Source: CAWCAW01 sp963714125
GTDB taxonomy: Bacteria > Actinomycetota > Acidimicrobiia > Acidimicrobiales > UBA8190
Length of the DNA stretch: 64,000 nucleotides
NCBI GenBank assembly: GCA_963714125.1
Contig: OY970234.1
Span: forward strand, 620,001-684,000
Reading direction: 5' to 3'
Shown piece by piece: positions 44,548-53,574 of this stretch (positions are counted from its first letter, which is position 1; each line of letters opens with the position of its first letter). A program made the position numbers and the translations under genes. The notes beneath the pieces were generated by a model that made no database searches, was not told where the DNA came from, and saw only the letters and a list, made by a program, of their open reading frames with translations.

Positions 44548-47304
44548 ATGGCCGTGCTGTCGACACTCCGACGTCTAAGCCGGGATGATCGTCGATCGTG
44601 GATAACGTGCGCCTTTGCGGCCACGTGCCTCGTCATCCTGGTCTTGGTGCCTGGTGTGCAACCGTCGGCCTCGGGCGCCTCCGACAGCTCCCTGGCGGGA
44701 AGCCAGGGGATCGTGACCTCCCTGCCCTCCGGATCCGACCCGGTGACAGTGGCGGGACGTGGGGCATTCGCCAACCTGCAGGTGACGGTGAATCAAACGG
44801 CAAACCTCGTGAACCAGGCGGTGTCAGTCTCATGGACGGGCGCCACACCGACGGCGCAGACGTCAACCGACACTCATTTCGAGCAGAACTATCTTCAGAT
44901 TTTTCAGTGCTGGGGGACTCCCGATCCGACGGATCCTCTGTACAGCGTCAATCCAGGACCGTCTCCGACCCAGTGCGAGTTCGGAGGCGAAAGCACCACG
45001 CCCACAAGCTCATACCCGATCACGACGTCTGGTTTCGAGTACACCCGGGTGCTCGCCGCTACCAACTGGAGTGATTACGGGAACGTTGACGGTTGCGTCG
45101 ACCCCAGCACGAAGTGGGACGTCGAGCCATTCGACGCCGTCGATGGCACCGTGGTGTGCCAGCAGGATAACGGTAACTATCTTGCCAACGGGCAGCCTTT
45201 TTGGCTGAACCCGTATTTCAGCTTCAATACCAGCAACGAGATCGATTTCGCTCGCACGTACCCGACCCCGAACGGAAGTGGGGAAGGATCTCAGTTGTTC
45301 CAAGTCGATACCGGGCTGGAAGCCCCCGGCCTGGGGTGCGGCCAGTCGGTCGAAGCCGTAGCTGGCGGTGGTGACGAGATTCCCCAGTGTTGGTTGGTGA
45401 TCGTCCCGCGCGGAACACCCGACGACGAGAACCCGACTGGCCTCAATCAGTCGAGCGTCGTGACTTCCCCGCTATCGCCTGACGCGTGGAGCAACCGGAT
45501 CGCGATTCCTTTGACGTTTCAGCCGCTCGGCAACTCGTGTGGCCTCGGTGGCAATACGCAGCGTATAGACGGCGGGGAGTTGGCCACCGCGGCGGTGGGT
45601 AGCTGGCAGTCGACATTGTGCTCATCCTCGAGCGCCACATCGTTCGATTACACCGAAACAGGAGATAACGACGCCCGGGGGAACATCGTCAATCCTTCGT
45701 ATGGCAGTGCCGGGATGTCCGCCTTTACAGAACCGATCAGTCCTGCCCAGGTAAGCGCCGCGGATCCCGTGGTATATGCGCCGATCACATTGTCAGGAGT
45801 CGTCGTTGCTTTCAACATTGACCGTGTACCGATCGCAGACGCTGCCGATGGCTACCAGCCGCAGCCCGATGAAGTGCCTCTGCAGGGCACGCAGGTGGAA
45901 CACGTCTATCTGACGCCCCGCCTCGTGGCCAAACTTCTCACTGAGTCCTATCCGGACGAGTTGCAGGACGTCCCGTCGACGACCACCGGCTACGCGTGGA
46001 CAATGCACAATCCGCTTAGCCTCGTCACCGATCCAGACTTCTTGCAGTACAACCCAGAGTTTTCGTTGCTGACCTCCTTGCAAGGCGTCGACTCCAGCAC
46101 CCTGGTTGTCGAGGAGCCTGATTCTGACGCCGCTACCGAGTTGTGGGACTGGGTCCTGAGTGACCCGGCCGCGGCGGCATGGTTGAACGGGCAGCCTGAT
46201 CCGTGGGGGATGAATGTCAATCCGCTCTACAGCACGAATCCTTCGGTCAACTCGTCGGGGGCGCCGTTCGGAAGTCCGGTTCCTGACAGTTATCCCAAAA
46301 GCGACCCGTACTGCTTGAAAACCGGCGACAGCGTCGGTACACCGCCGGCATTGGCCCCACCGCTATGTGTGCAGGACTGGTCTCCCTATGCGCTGACGAT
46401 GCAAGCGGCGGCCGAAGATGCCGCCGCCGCCAACGATGGCGCCAAGACCGAGCTCAACCCCAATGGGACGGTGGAAACCCCGTGGTCTGCCAACGGCCCA
46501 CAAGAAACGGGGACGCAGTTCATTTTGAGTGTGACCGACTCGGCGTCGGCGGCACAGTACGGGCTTCAGACGGCAAGTTTGAGCCGCGACGGTGACGATG
46601 GTTCGAGTCCGGTGTTCGTGGAACCAAATGAGCAAAGTCTCTTGGCCGGTGAGCAAGCAATGGTGCCCAGTGCAGTGCCAGATGTCCTGCAACCGGACCT
46701 GTCGACGACCGCCTCTGGCGCCTACCCGCTGCCCATCCTCACGTACACGGCGACCACGCCGGAGTCTTTGAGCACTTCCTCACGGCAGGCGTACTCCTCC
46801 TTCTTGCAATACGCAGCCGGCGCCGGCCAGGTCATCGGAACGAACCCGGGCCAGTTGCCCTTGGGTTACGCACCGTTGCCTTCTGCTCTCCAAAAGCAAA
46901 CGCTGAGCGCGGCGGCGACGATCCTGAATCCTCCCTCGACGGCCACGACGACGCCGCCATTGATTCAGAGCTCAAGCCCGGTGGTTGTCAACGCACCCAA
47001 ATCCAACCCCCCGTCGGAAAGCCAAATACTGGCCCCCGTCTCTGCTGCACCATCTTCCGTATCCGTGCAGGTCATTGTTCCGGCCGACGCTCGTACGCAA
47101 AGCGAGCCGGTGGCCAGTCTGGGTGGGGTTCGATGGGTGATTCCCATCGTGTTGATCGTCGGGCTGTTCGCCATTCTGGTCGACGCCGTCATCGATCCGA
47201 TCGAACGATCTCGCCGGAAGAAGAGTCCCAAGCGACGGGAACTGGCGCTCACCCCACGTCCGGAACCGGGTGCGTACTCACGGGCGGTGTTCGAACCATG
47301 GTGA
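44548..47304 (+). CDS. Giant membrane-anchored PstS-like surface protein
   Basis: The 918-residue protein has an N-terminal signal/helix (about 22-40), a Cys-containing beta-rich region (about 70-380) with FQCWGTPDPTDP and Asn/Ser/Thr-rich segments, then a PstS-like part: DPVVYAPITLSGVVVAFNIDR, VYLTPRLVAKLLTESYPDEL. A Pro/Ser/Thr linker and a C-terminal helix (RWVIPIVLIVGLFAILVDAVI) with a long basic tail (PIERSRRKKSPKRRE) end it. The PstS-like half lacks the RSDGSG-type loop, so it may use the fold structurally or bind a polymer. It starts two bases after the pstS stop. I do not know a characterised homologue. Confidence 0.75.
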   Translation: MAVLSTLRRLSRDDRRSWITCAFAATCLVILVLVPGVQPSASGASDSSLAGSQGIVTSLPSGSDPVTVAGRGAFANLQVTVNQTANLVNQAVSVSWTGATPTAQTSTDTHFEQNYLQIFQCWGTPDPTDPLYSVNPGPSPTQCEFGGESTTPTSSYPITTSGFEYTRVLAATNWSDYGNVDGCVDPSTKWDVEPFDAVDGTVVCQQDNGNYLANGQPFWLNPYFSFNTSNEIDFARTYPTPNGSGEGSQLFQVDTGLEAPGLGCGQSVEAVAGGGDEIPQCWLVIVPRGTPDDENPTGLNQSSVVTSPLSPDAWSNRIAIPLTFQPLGNSCGLGGNTQRIDGGELATAAVGSWQSTLCSSSSATSFDYTETGDNDARGNIVNPSYGSAGMSAFTEPISPAQVSAADPVVYAPITLSGVVVAFNIDRVPIADAADGYQPQPDEVPLQGTQVEHVYLTPRLVAKLLTESYPDELQDVPSTTTGYAWTMHNPLSLVTDPDFLQYNPEFSLLTSLQGVDSSTLVVEEPDSDAATELWDWVLSDPAAAAWLNGQPDPWGMNVNPLYSTNPSVNSSGAPFGSPVPDSYPKSDPYCLKTGDSVGTPPALAPPLCVQDWSPYALTMQAAAEDAAAANDGAKTELNPNGTVETPWSANGPQETGTQFILSVTDSASAAQYGLQTASLSRDGDDGSSPVFVEPNEQSLLAGEQAMVPSAVPDVLQPDLSTTASGAYPLPILTYTATTPESLSTSSRQAYSSFLQYAAGAGQVIGTNPGQLPLGYAPLPSALQKQTLSAAATILNPPSTATTTPPLIQSSSPVVVNAPKSNPPSESQILAPVSAAPSSVSVQVIVPADARTQSEPVASLGGVRWVIPIVLIVGLFAILVDAVIDPIERSRRKKSPKRRELALTPRPEPGAYSRAVFEPW

Positions 47305-47338
47305 TTGAAGAAGCGATCCGAAGCGAAGGGCGTCTGAC

Positions 47339-48640
47339 ATGAAACCACGTCATGCCCGACCGGGACGACAGATGAGGCGAGCGGCACTTCATGTTCGCCC
47401 GCGACGCATGACAAAGGCCACGTTCTGGCGCGTCTTGGGCCTCGCGTTTGTCATCGCCGGGGTAGTGCCGTTGGAGCTCGGGCCAGCGGCGATGATTGCG
47501 TCTGCATCGACATTGGGCGGCACGGCCACGATCATCGATCAGACCTCTCCGACGGGCGCGTCGTCAAGCGATCTCTTCACCGTGGCACTACCGGCCCAAG
47601 CGGCATGCACGGGCGACACCGCAAACGACGGCTACCACGTGTTCAGCTACCTCATTCCTCAAGGGTCCATCGCGGAATCGTCATTTGCGACGACCCTGAA
47701 TTTCACTGGTCCGCCTGCCGGCTCCCCCAATCAAGGTCTGGGGTTGGTCCAGGAGAGCTCTGGCAACGTGTGGGAAGCGAAGAGCACCGCCCCGGTAACG
47801 GCTGAGATCCTCGGCGTCCCGGCCGACTTCCAATGGGCGCAGCTGGTAACGCAGGACTATTACCCCCTCAGCGGGTCAGGGGGGTTGCTCTACAACGCCA
47901 ACGAAAGTGGCATCTGGGAAACCGGCATCGCCTGTGCCAATTCGGCGGGGGCGATTTCCGACTTTTGGAACACGGAGGTCACCTTTACGGCGAGTGGCAG
48001 TGACCCGAACGGATTCACATGGTCGGCTGTAGCGGGGTTGGGCACGTGGTCGTCCGGAGGGCCGCTGCCAACCACGACGACGACCACGACGACACCTACC
48101 ACTCCGACGACGACGCCAACGACCACAACCACGGTGAGCTCCACGCCGACGACGACCACCACCACGACCATTGCCGCCACGACCACCACCACGAGCGGCT
48201 CCACGACGGGATCGAGCACGGGGGCGACGGGGACGGGGTCTACGGGGACGGGTGCAACCGGTGCCACGAGTGGTGGCAGCGGCGTCACCAGCAATTTGGG
48301 GAGCACGTCAAAGGCAAACAGTGTGGACGTCGCCTCCGTCGGCTCGACCAGCGACGGAAGTTCTTCTGATGTGGGTTCAAGCGCTCTGTCCAGCCAGTCC
48401 GCATCCGTGACTACGACGACGGCGCCGTCGACAAGTGCCTCAGGATCCTCTTCTTCGGTTTCCGGGGTGCAACCCCAAGTAGGCGGATCGAAACTCGCGG
48501 CTGGATCGGTGGTACCCGCCGGAAGCGACACCCACGTCGTTATCGCCATCCTGATTGTGCTGATCGGGCTCTGCATGTGCATTCTCGGAGGGTTTGCCAA
48601 ACTCCGCTCCCAACCCGTGACGGGAGCCGTGACCCGGTGA
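47339..48640 (+). CDS. STLGGTATI-domain surface protein with Thr-rich stalk
   Basis: The 433-residue protein has a signal peptide, the shared domain (STLGGTATIIDQTSPTGASS ... CTGDTANDGYHVFSYLIPQG ... GIACANSAGAISDFWNTEVTFTA), then a Thr/Ser/Gly-rich low-complexity stalk of about 160 residues (bases about 48067-48500), a C-terminal helix (HVVIAILIVLIGLCMCILGG) and a short basic tail. The stalk is probably an O-glycosylated spacer lifting the domain from the membrane; two glycosyltransferase-type genes follow in the locus. The binding site AAGG is about ten bases from the ATG, but a later ATG (MTKATFWRVLG) is also possible. The stop overlaps the pseudo-sortase GTG. Confidence 0.8.
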   Translation: MKPRHARPGRQMRRAALHVRPRRMTKATFWRVLGLAFVIAGVVPLELGPAAMIASASTLGGTATIIDQTSPTGASSSDLFTVALPAQAACTGDTANDGYHVFSYLIPQGSIAESSFATTLNFTGPPAGSPNQGLGLVQESSGNVWEAKSTAPVTAEILGVPADFQWAQLVTQDYYPLSGSGGLLYNANESGIWETGIACANSAGAISDFWNTEVTFTASGSDPNGFTWSAVAGLGTWSSGGPLPTTTTTTTTPTTPTTTPTTTTTVSSTPTTTTTTTIAATTTTTSGSTTGSSTGATGTGSTGTGATGATSGGSGVTSNLGSTSKANSVDVASVGSTSDGSSSDVGSSALSSQSASVTTTTAPSTSASGSSSSVSGVQPQVGGSKLAAGSVVPAGSDTHVVIAILIVLIGLCMCILGGFAKLRSQPVTGAVTR

Positions 48641-49641
48641 CCGCTACCGGCGTCGTGGACGGTGAAAGGTTAATTTCGCTCGGGCAAGGCCCGATAGGCC
48701 GCCCGAGCGCGGCAGAATTGCCAGCGGTGACCGATACAGCGCCGCCCCCCGCTACTGCGATACGTCGCCCTGATGGGAGCGATGTGTCTTCGACGGCGTT
48801 GTCGCCACCTCGCGTGTCCCCTTTGCGGGCCGGTTTGTGGGTGGTCGCAGGTGTGACCCTCGGGGTGGGGCTGTTTCTGGTACTGGGAAGCGGACTGCAG
48901 TACCGCGCTTCGCAGTCCGCTGCCTACGCGTTGTTTCGCGGGGAGCTGGCGGCGGGGACGGCGCCGATTCTGCCCCGCCAAGCTGACCGACGGCCCCTGC
49001 GGCTGGGGACCCCCGTCGCACTGTTGACAATCCCATCGTTGGGTCTACGCGCCATGGTGGGTGAGGGCACCACGGGATCAGTGTTAGCTGACGGGCCGGG
49101 CCATGAACGTTCGACCGTTTTCCCCGGGGGGGCCGGGACCAGTGTGATCATGGGTCGAGCGGCCGCCTTCGGAGGGCCATTTGGCCGCCTCGCCCAACTC
49201 CGGCGCGGGGCGACGATCTATGTCAGAACGGGAGCGGGGGAGGAGCGCTTTAAGGTCGTCGACGTGCGCAAGACGGGCAAGCGGATCCCCGTTCTTGCAT
49301 CGAACGCGGCTCGCCTTACGCTGGTGACGGCTTCGGGGCGCGCCTTTTTCCCCTCTGGGGTGGTGTGGGTAGACGCTGACGCCGTCGGGCCCCCCTTGCC
49401 GGCGGCCGCGCCCCTTGTTGCCTCGGTGCCATCCGATGAACGGCCTTTGGGCACGAGTATCGGTTCCGCGTGGCTGTTGTTCATGTGGTTGGCGATTCTT
49501 GTCCTCGCTCTCGTAGGGGCGGCTTTCACCTGGCACTTTCGGGGACGGGCGTATGCATGGATCATCTTCACGGCACCGGTCGTGGTGATCGGCTATGTCA
49601 TCGCGGATGAGCTGGCCCGACTCCTTCCCAACCTGACGTAA
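48637..49641 (+). CDS. Catalytically degenerate sortase-fold membrane protein
   Basis: The 334-residue protein starts at a GTG overlapping the previous stop. It has a helix near residues 65-85, a sortase barrel (VALLTIPSLGLRAMVGEGTT ... GPFGRLAQLRRGATIYV ... RLTLVTASGRAF ... GVVWVDADAV) and two C-terminal helices (WLLFMWLAILVLALVGAAF; AWIIFTAPVVVIGYVIADEL). All three catalytic positions of class E-type sortases are lost: the AGHR His is Arg (VIMGRAAAF), the TTC Cys is Ala (LVTASG) and the late Arg is Ser/Gly. It should therefore bind peptide or act as a scaffold rather than a transpeptidase. It lies between the Thr-stalk protein and pstB. Confidence 0.8.
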   Translation: MTATGVVDGERLISLGQGPIGRPSAAELPAVTDTAPPPATAIRRPDGSDVSSTALSPPRVSPLRAGLWVVAGVTLGVGLFLVLGSGLQYRASQSAAYALFRGELAAGTAPILPRQADRRPLRLGTPVALLTIPSLGLRAMVGEGTTGSVLADGPGHERSTVFPGGAGTSVIMGRAAAFGGPFGRLAQLRRGATIYVRTGAGEERFKVVDVRKTGKRIPVLASNAARLTLVTASGRAFFPSGVVWVDADAVGPPLPAAAPLVASVPSDERPLGTSIGSAWLLFMWLAILVLALVGAAFTWHFRGRAYAWIIFTAPVVVIGYVIADELARLLPNLT

Positions 49642-49673
49642 ATGTCTGATTCCTCGTACTGATAAAGGACACC

Positions 49674-50510
49674 ATGACACTGCTCCAAGACGGACCCAGA
49701 ACCCTTAATCAGTCAAACAAGACAACGCCGCAGGGGCCGGCGCGCCTGGACGCCGTGGAGATCTCGGCGTGGTTCGGAGCCAACCAGGTGCTCGATCGAG
49801 TGTCGTTGTCGATGGAATCCCAAAAAGTCACGGCGCTCATCGGTCCTTCGGGTTGTGGCAAGTCGACGTTTCTCCGGATCCTGAACCGCATGCACGAGCT
49901 GACGTCCTCGGCGGCAATGGCCGGCGAAGTCCAGCTCGACGGCAGCGATATCTACGGATCCCAGCGCAGGCTGACAGAGGTGAGGCGATCCATCGGCCTG
50001 GTTTTCCAAAAGCCCAATCCGTTCCCAGCCATGTCGATCTATGACAACGTCCTGGCCGGGTTAAAGCTCACCGGGCGTCGTACCAGCCAACAGGAAAAGG
50101 ATCAGACGGTGCATCACAGCCTGGTGCGAGCCGGCCTGTGGGACGAGGTCAAGAATCGGCTCCGGGTGCCCGGCGGGGCGCTCTCGGGAGGTCAGCAGCA
50201 GAGGCTCTGTATTGCTCGAGCCCTGGCGGTCCAGCCGCGGGTTCTGTTGATGGACGAGCCGTGTTCGGCCCTTGACCCCACCTCAACCCGGCGCATCGAG
50301 GAGACCATTGGGGTCTTGAGCCACGAGGTCACCATCGTGATCGTCACGCACAACATGCAACAAGCGGCCCGGGTGTCGGACTACACGGCGTTCTTCCTGG
50401 CTGAGGAGGGGGCCCCGGGGTACATCATCGAGCACGGACCGACCGAGGCGATGTTCGGCGAGCCCCAGGACCCCCGCACTGCCAACTACGTCCAGGGACG
50501 ATTCGGTTGA
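49674..50510 (+). CDS. pstB: PstB-type phosphate ABC ATPase
   Basis: The 278-residue ATPase has Walker A GPSGCGKST (residues 57-65), the PstB-typical FLRILNRMHEL, Q-loop FQKPNPFPAMSIYDNV, signature LSGGQQQRLCIARAL, Walker B VLLMDEPCSALDP and the switch His in VIVTHNMQQAARVSDYTAFF. It powers the PstC-PstA channel. It is separated from pstS by three surface-protein genes, which is not the classical pstSCAB order, and no phoU follows. AAAGGACACC precedes the ATG. Confidence 0.93.
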   Translation: MTLLQDGPRTLNQSNKTTPQGPARLDAVEISAWFGANQVLDRVSLSMESQKVTALIGPSGCGKSTFLRILNRMHELTSSAAMAGEVQLDGSDIYGSQRRLTEVRRSIGLVFQKPNPFPAMSIYDNVLAGLKLTGRRTSQQEKDQTVHHSLVRAGLWDEVKNRLRVPGGALSGGQQQRLCIARALAVQPRVLLMDEPCSALDPTSTRRIEETIGVLSHEVTIVIVTHNMQQAARVSDYTAFFLAEEGAPGYIIEHGPTEAMFGEPQDPRTANYVQGRFG

Positions 50511-50537
50511 CGAAAAACCCCTGAGAGTGGGTATAAT
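50507..50537 (+). promoter_or_regulatory. Candidate promoter for the coiled-coil genes
   Basis: TTGACG (50507-50512) overlaps the pstB stop and TATAAT (50532-50537) follows after 19 bases, in a local A+T-rich stretch. The spacing is slightly long. It could give the downstream genes their own transcription start. Confidence 0.5.
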
Positions 50538-50599
50538 CAACAATTACACTAGTTTTACTTCAGTATCGGTTGGGCGGGCGCCTCGCCGGAGGGGGGGCC

Positions 50600-50917
50600 A
50601 TGGCCGATTCCAGTGCATCTGGGCGGAACCAGGCATACACGGCACAAGAGATCGAGTCCTACCTGCACCGGGTGGCGAGCCAGCGGGCTGAGCTGGCTGT
50701 GGCCATCGCGCAAGCTCGAGGGCGACTGGCTCGCGCCGTCGACCTGGAGGATCGGATTGTGGCCCTGGAGCAGCGGATCGGGACGCTGATTTTGGCGAAA
50801 TTCGCCGCGGCAGACGGGAGCCCGCCGGCGGTGGATCCTCGCCTGGCTCCCCCTGGACCTCCGCAGGGCGTGGCCGCACCCGATCTTCCTCCGCCCGTTG
50901 ACGCCAGAGCTGAATAG
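50600..50917 (+). CDS. Small coiled-coil protein
   Basis: The protein (about 105 residues) from the ATG with a G-rich site (GGAGGGGGGGCC) is a helical heptad-like segment (YTAQEIESYLHRVASQRAEL ... DLEDRIVALEQRIGTLILAK) and a Pro-rich tail. It has no signal peptide or membrane segment, so it is cytoplasmic. It probably pairs with the tail-anchored coiled-coil protein encoded 14 bases downstream (inference). No known family. Confidence 0.6.
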   Translation: MADSSASGRNQAYTAQEIESYLHRVASQRAELAVAIAQARGRLARAVDLEDRIVALEQRIGTLILAKFAAADGSPPAVDPRLAPPGPPQGVAAPDLPPPVDARAE

Positions 50918-50931
50918 GCGGGAGGAGACTG

Positions 50932-51777
50932 GTGGCTGAACAAGAGTCCGGCGAGAGCGGCACGATTTGGCCTGAGGCGGTCGAGATCGTGCCCACGTCT
51001 GTAGTTGAGGCGCTCATTGCGCGCAGCAACGCAGAGCTCGACGCCTTACGGTCAGAGCTCGACGGGGCCATTCGCGAGGCCGAGGAGGCCGAGGAGAGGT
51101 TGCGCCGGCTTCCCCCTGCTCAGGTTTTCGATGGCATTTCCGAAGCGAAATTGTTCGAGTACGTGGAGGAGATTGCCGCTCGCCTGACGCACGGAGTCGT
51201 CGACGTCGGCCGAGGACCGAGCGTGCCTGAGCCCGTTGTCGTCCAGGGCCTGGTGCCGCATCAGGACTCTGTCGAGGCAAACGGTGTTCATCCAACCGGA
51301 GTCGTAGAGCCCCCCGTGCCTCGCGCTGAAGGACCCGGACCGGGACCCACCTACGGTGGCCCGGAAACCCTCGTCGTCCCGATCGTGCACGCGCCGCTGC
51401 CGCTGCCTCGGCCCGCCGACGCTGGCTCGGATCGGCCGAGGACGGTGGTCGTGGACCGGTCGGGCCCAGAGGACCCTCGACAATGGCCGCCGCCACCCCC
51501 GCCCGCGCTCCGGCTCCCACCGCCCCCGCCACCACCGCCCCTGCCCCCGCCGCCACCGCCGGTGGCAACCGCCAGAGCGGCGACGCATGCCCTCGGCGCT
51601 GAGCCCGCGCTCATAGCGTGGGCAGGAGGGAGCGAGCTCCCCGCCACGCCTCCAATCACACGCAAAGAATGGACACAACCCCGTAACCAGTGGATGGCCA
51701 AGGTCCCGAGCCGCCTCCTCATGCAACTGGGGGCACTCGTCGTCATTGTCGGCCTTCTCGTGTTCAAGCTCGGTTGA
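50932..51777 (+). CDS. Tail-anchored coiled-coil, Pro-rich protein
   Basis: The 281-residue protein begins with a helical, coiled-coil-like region (about 20-85: VVEALIARSNAELDALRSEL, REAEEAEERLRRL), continues with a long Pro-rich stretch ending in poly-Pro runs (about 150-215) and finishes with one C-terminal helix (LLMQLGALVVIVGLLVFKLG). There is no signal peptide, so most of the chain should face the cytoplasm. It may be a cytoplasmic organiser of the locus, polar or focal, as Pro-rich coiled-coil proteins often are (inference). GGAGGAG sits five bases before the GTG. Confidence 0.65.
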   Translation: MAEQESGESGTIWPEAVEIVPTSVVEALIARSNAELDALRSELDGAIREAEEAEERLRRLPPAQVFDGISEAKLFEYVEEIAARLTHGVVDVGRGPSVPEPVVVQGLVPHQDSVEANGVHPTGVVEPPVPRAEGPGPGPTYGGPETLVVPIVHAPLPLPRPADAGSDRPRTVVVDRSGPEDPRQWPPPPPPALRLPPPPPPPPLPPPPPPVATARAATHALGAEPALIAWAGGSELPATPPITRKEWTQPRNQWMAKVPSRLLMQLGALVVIVGLLVFKLG

Positions 51778-51792
51778 GTCGACCTCACTGCC

Positions 51793-53574
51793 ATGGCGGT
51801 GCTGGTCGCGATCGTGGTCGCCGCAGTTGTTCTCCTCGTTGTCGGCAACACCTTTGAGCTTCTCCCACGGCGCCATCGTCAAGGACAGGTCCAAAACGTA
51901 GAACAGTCATCGAGCGCGGCTGCCCAAGCGCCTCATCGGCAGCGTCGTCGCTCCGACTTGCCGGTGTGGTTTGCGCTGTGCACGGCCGTGTACCTCTTGG
52001 TGGGGGCCTATCTGGTCCTGCATCGAGGAAGCATCATCGGCGACGCCGAGTCGCGAGTTGCCCAAGCGTGGTACGTGGTCGCCAGCCGAGATCCCCATAT
52101 CGCCGCCATCGGTTTCATCTGGAATCCGCTGCCGTCGATCGCCGAAATCCCCTTGGTAGTGGTCCGTGGGATCTGGCCGGCACTGACACAGCGTGCGTTC
52201 GCGGGATGCATCGTGTCAGCCCTCTGCATGGCAGGAGCAGTCGTGCAGTTTCGAGCGGCTCTGCGCGAGATGGGCACGTCGGTCACCATCGCCACCATTC
52301 TGACTCTTTGTTTTGCCTTCAATCCAATGACGATCTACTACGGGTCCAACGGTATGTCCGAAGCGATGTACCTCCTGTTTCTCGTCGGCGCAGCTCGTTA
52401 CCTGCTGGTGTGGACGGTGTCGGGCCGACTTCGTGACCTGGTCCTTACCGCCATCAATCTGGCTCTTGGCTACCTGACGAGATACGAGACATTGGCTGCT
52501 GCTGTCGCGGTGGCGATTGTCGTGGTGTTGGTAGGTACCGAGGCCCGAAATCACCGTCAGGCCCGCCATGAGCGCAGATCGGCCGCCATTACAGACGTCA
52601 TCATCGTGCTGTTCCCCGTGACCGTGGCGTTCATTGGCTGGGCCGTGACGAGTTGGATCATCACGGGACAACCGTTTGAACAGTTCACGTCGCAATATGG
52701 AAACTCGAGCCAAGTGGCGTCAGCCGTAGGAATTGCCAGTGCCAATGGCACCGGTTGGCCCAAGATCGTATTGACCTTGGTGCAGATGTGGACGTATGCA
52801 CCGCTCGTTCCGGTGCTGGCCGTGGTCTTTCTCATCGTCGCCATTCGCCGCCGTGATCGGAGGTTCCTGGCTTTGGGGGCGCTCGCCGGCCCTTTGCTGT
52901 TCAGCACGGCGGCGTACTCGGGCGGGGAGATCTTTGGGTGGCTTCGGTTTTACATCCCGACCCTTCCGCTGTTCTTGCTGGCGGCAGCGCTGGTCTTGAG
53001 CCCTCTGCCGGGTATGCGCCCGGTGCTGCCGGCCTGGCTGTCGCGGACCTCAATTGCGGGGGGCGTCGCGGCGCTCATTATCGGTCTGCCGGGGATAGCC
53101 ACAAGCGCCTATGCCATGGGCAATCCTCATCTAGGTCCGGCAGAGCAAAGCGCTCTGTCGTGGATATTCCATGCCCCTAATTCCTCGGCCGAGAAGCAGT
53201 TCATGAGCTTCCTGCCCAGTTCCCAGTCCATCGCCAGGCAGATCGATGGACTCGATCTTCCTGATCATTCCATTGCCGTGGACACCGTCGGATGCGGGTC
53301 ATTCGTGGTTTTGAATTCGGAGAATCCCGGACAATTCATCATTACCAGCGACCGGGATTTTCAAGAGGTCGTTGCCGACCCGGCTGCGTTCAATGTTCCT
53401 TACGTGCTCGTGCCTGAAGACAGTTCGCAAGGGCTCAGCGCTATCAACGCCGCTCATCCCGGTATTTTTGCCGGCGGCCAAGTGGGCGGTCTGGTGACCA
53501 AGGTGGCGGCGCAGTACCAGACGTCAGGCTGCACCACCTTTCGGTTGGTCCGTGTCATGAGCGATGGCTCTTGA
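51793..53574 (+). CDS. GT-C-type polytopic glycosyltransferase-like protein
   Basis: The 593-residue protein has about eleven membrane helices, an acidic motif in the first outward loop (IIGDAESRVAQAW, the D/E signature of GT-C enzymes using polyprenyl-phosphate sugars), conserved NPLPSIAEIPLV and YYGSNGMSEAMYLLF, and a soluble C-terminal extracytoplasmic region of about 150 residues. It resembles dolichyl-phosphate-mannose-type transferases but no exact family can be named. A plausible substrate is one of the Thr-rich surface proteins nearby (inference). It overlaps the next gene by 11 bases. Confidence 0.7.
   Translation: MAVLVAIVVAAVVLLVVGNTFELLPRRHRQGQVQNVEQSSSAAAQAPHRQRRRSDLPVWFALCTAVYLLVGAYLVLHRGSIIGDAESRVAQAWYVVASRDPHIAAIGFIWNPLPSIAEIPLVVVRGIWPALTQRAFAGCIVSALCMAGAVVQFRAALREMGTSVTIATILTLCFAFNPMTIYYGSNGMSEAMYLLFLVGAARYLLVWTVSGRLRDLVLTAINLALGYLTRYETLAAAVAVAIVVVLVGTEARNHRQARHERRSAAITDVIIVLFPVTVAFIGWAVTSWIITGQPFEQFTSQYGNSSQVASAVGIASANGTGWPKIVLTLVQMWTYAPLVPVLAVVFLIVAIRRRDRRFLALGALAGPLLFSTAAYSGGEIFGWLRFYIPTLPLFLLAAALVLSPLPGMRPVLPAWLSRTSIAGGVAALIIGLPGIATSAYAMGNPHLGPAEQSALSWIFHAPNSSAEKQFMSFLPSSQSIARQIDGLDLPDHSIAVDTVGCGSFVVLNSENPGQFIITSDRDFQEVVADPAAFNVPYVLVPEDSSQGLSAINAAHPGIFAGGQVGGLVTKVAAQYQTSGCTTFRLVRVMSDGS

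Noticed and set aside
40667..50510. Ordinary phosphate-starvation pst operon
   Set aside because: phoU and phoBR are missing, surface-protein genes interrupt the order, and the operon opens with an exosortase; ordinary phosphate uptake is still possible but does not explain the neighbours.
51014..51568. Minus-strand ORF opposite the Pro-rich tail-anchored gene
   Set aside because: Ala/Gly/Arg low-complexity shadow created by the GC-rich proline codons.
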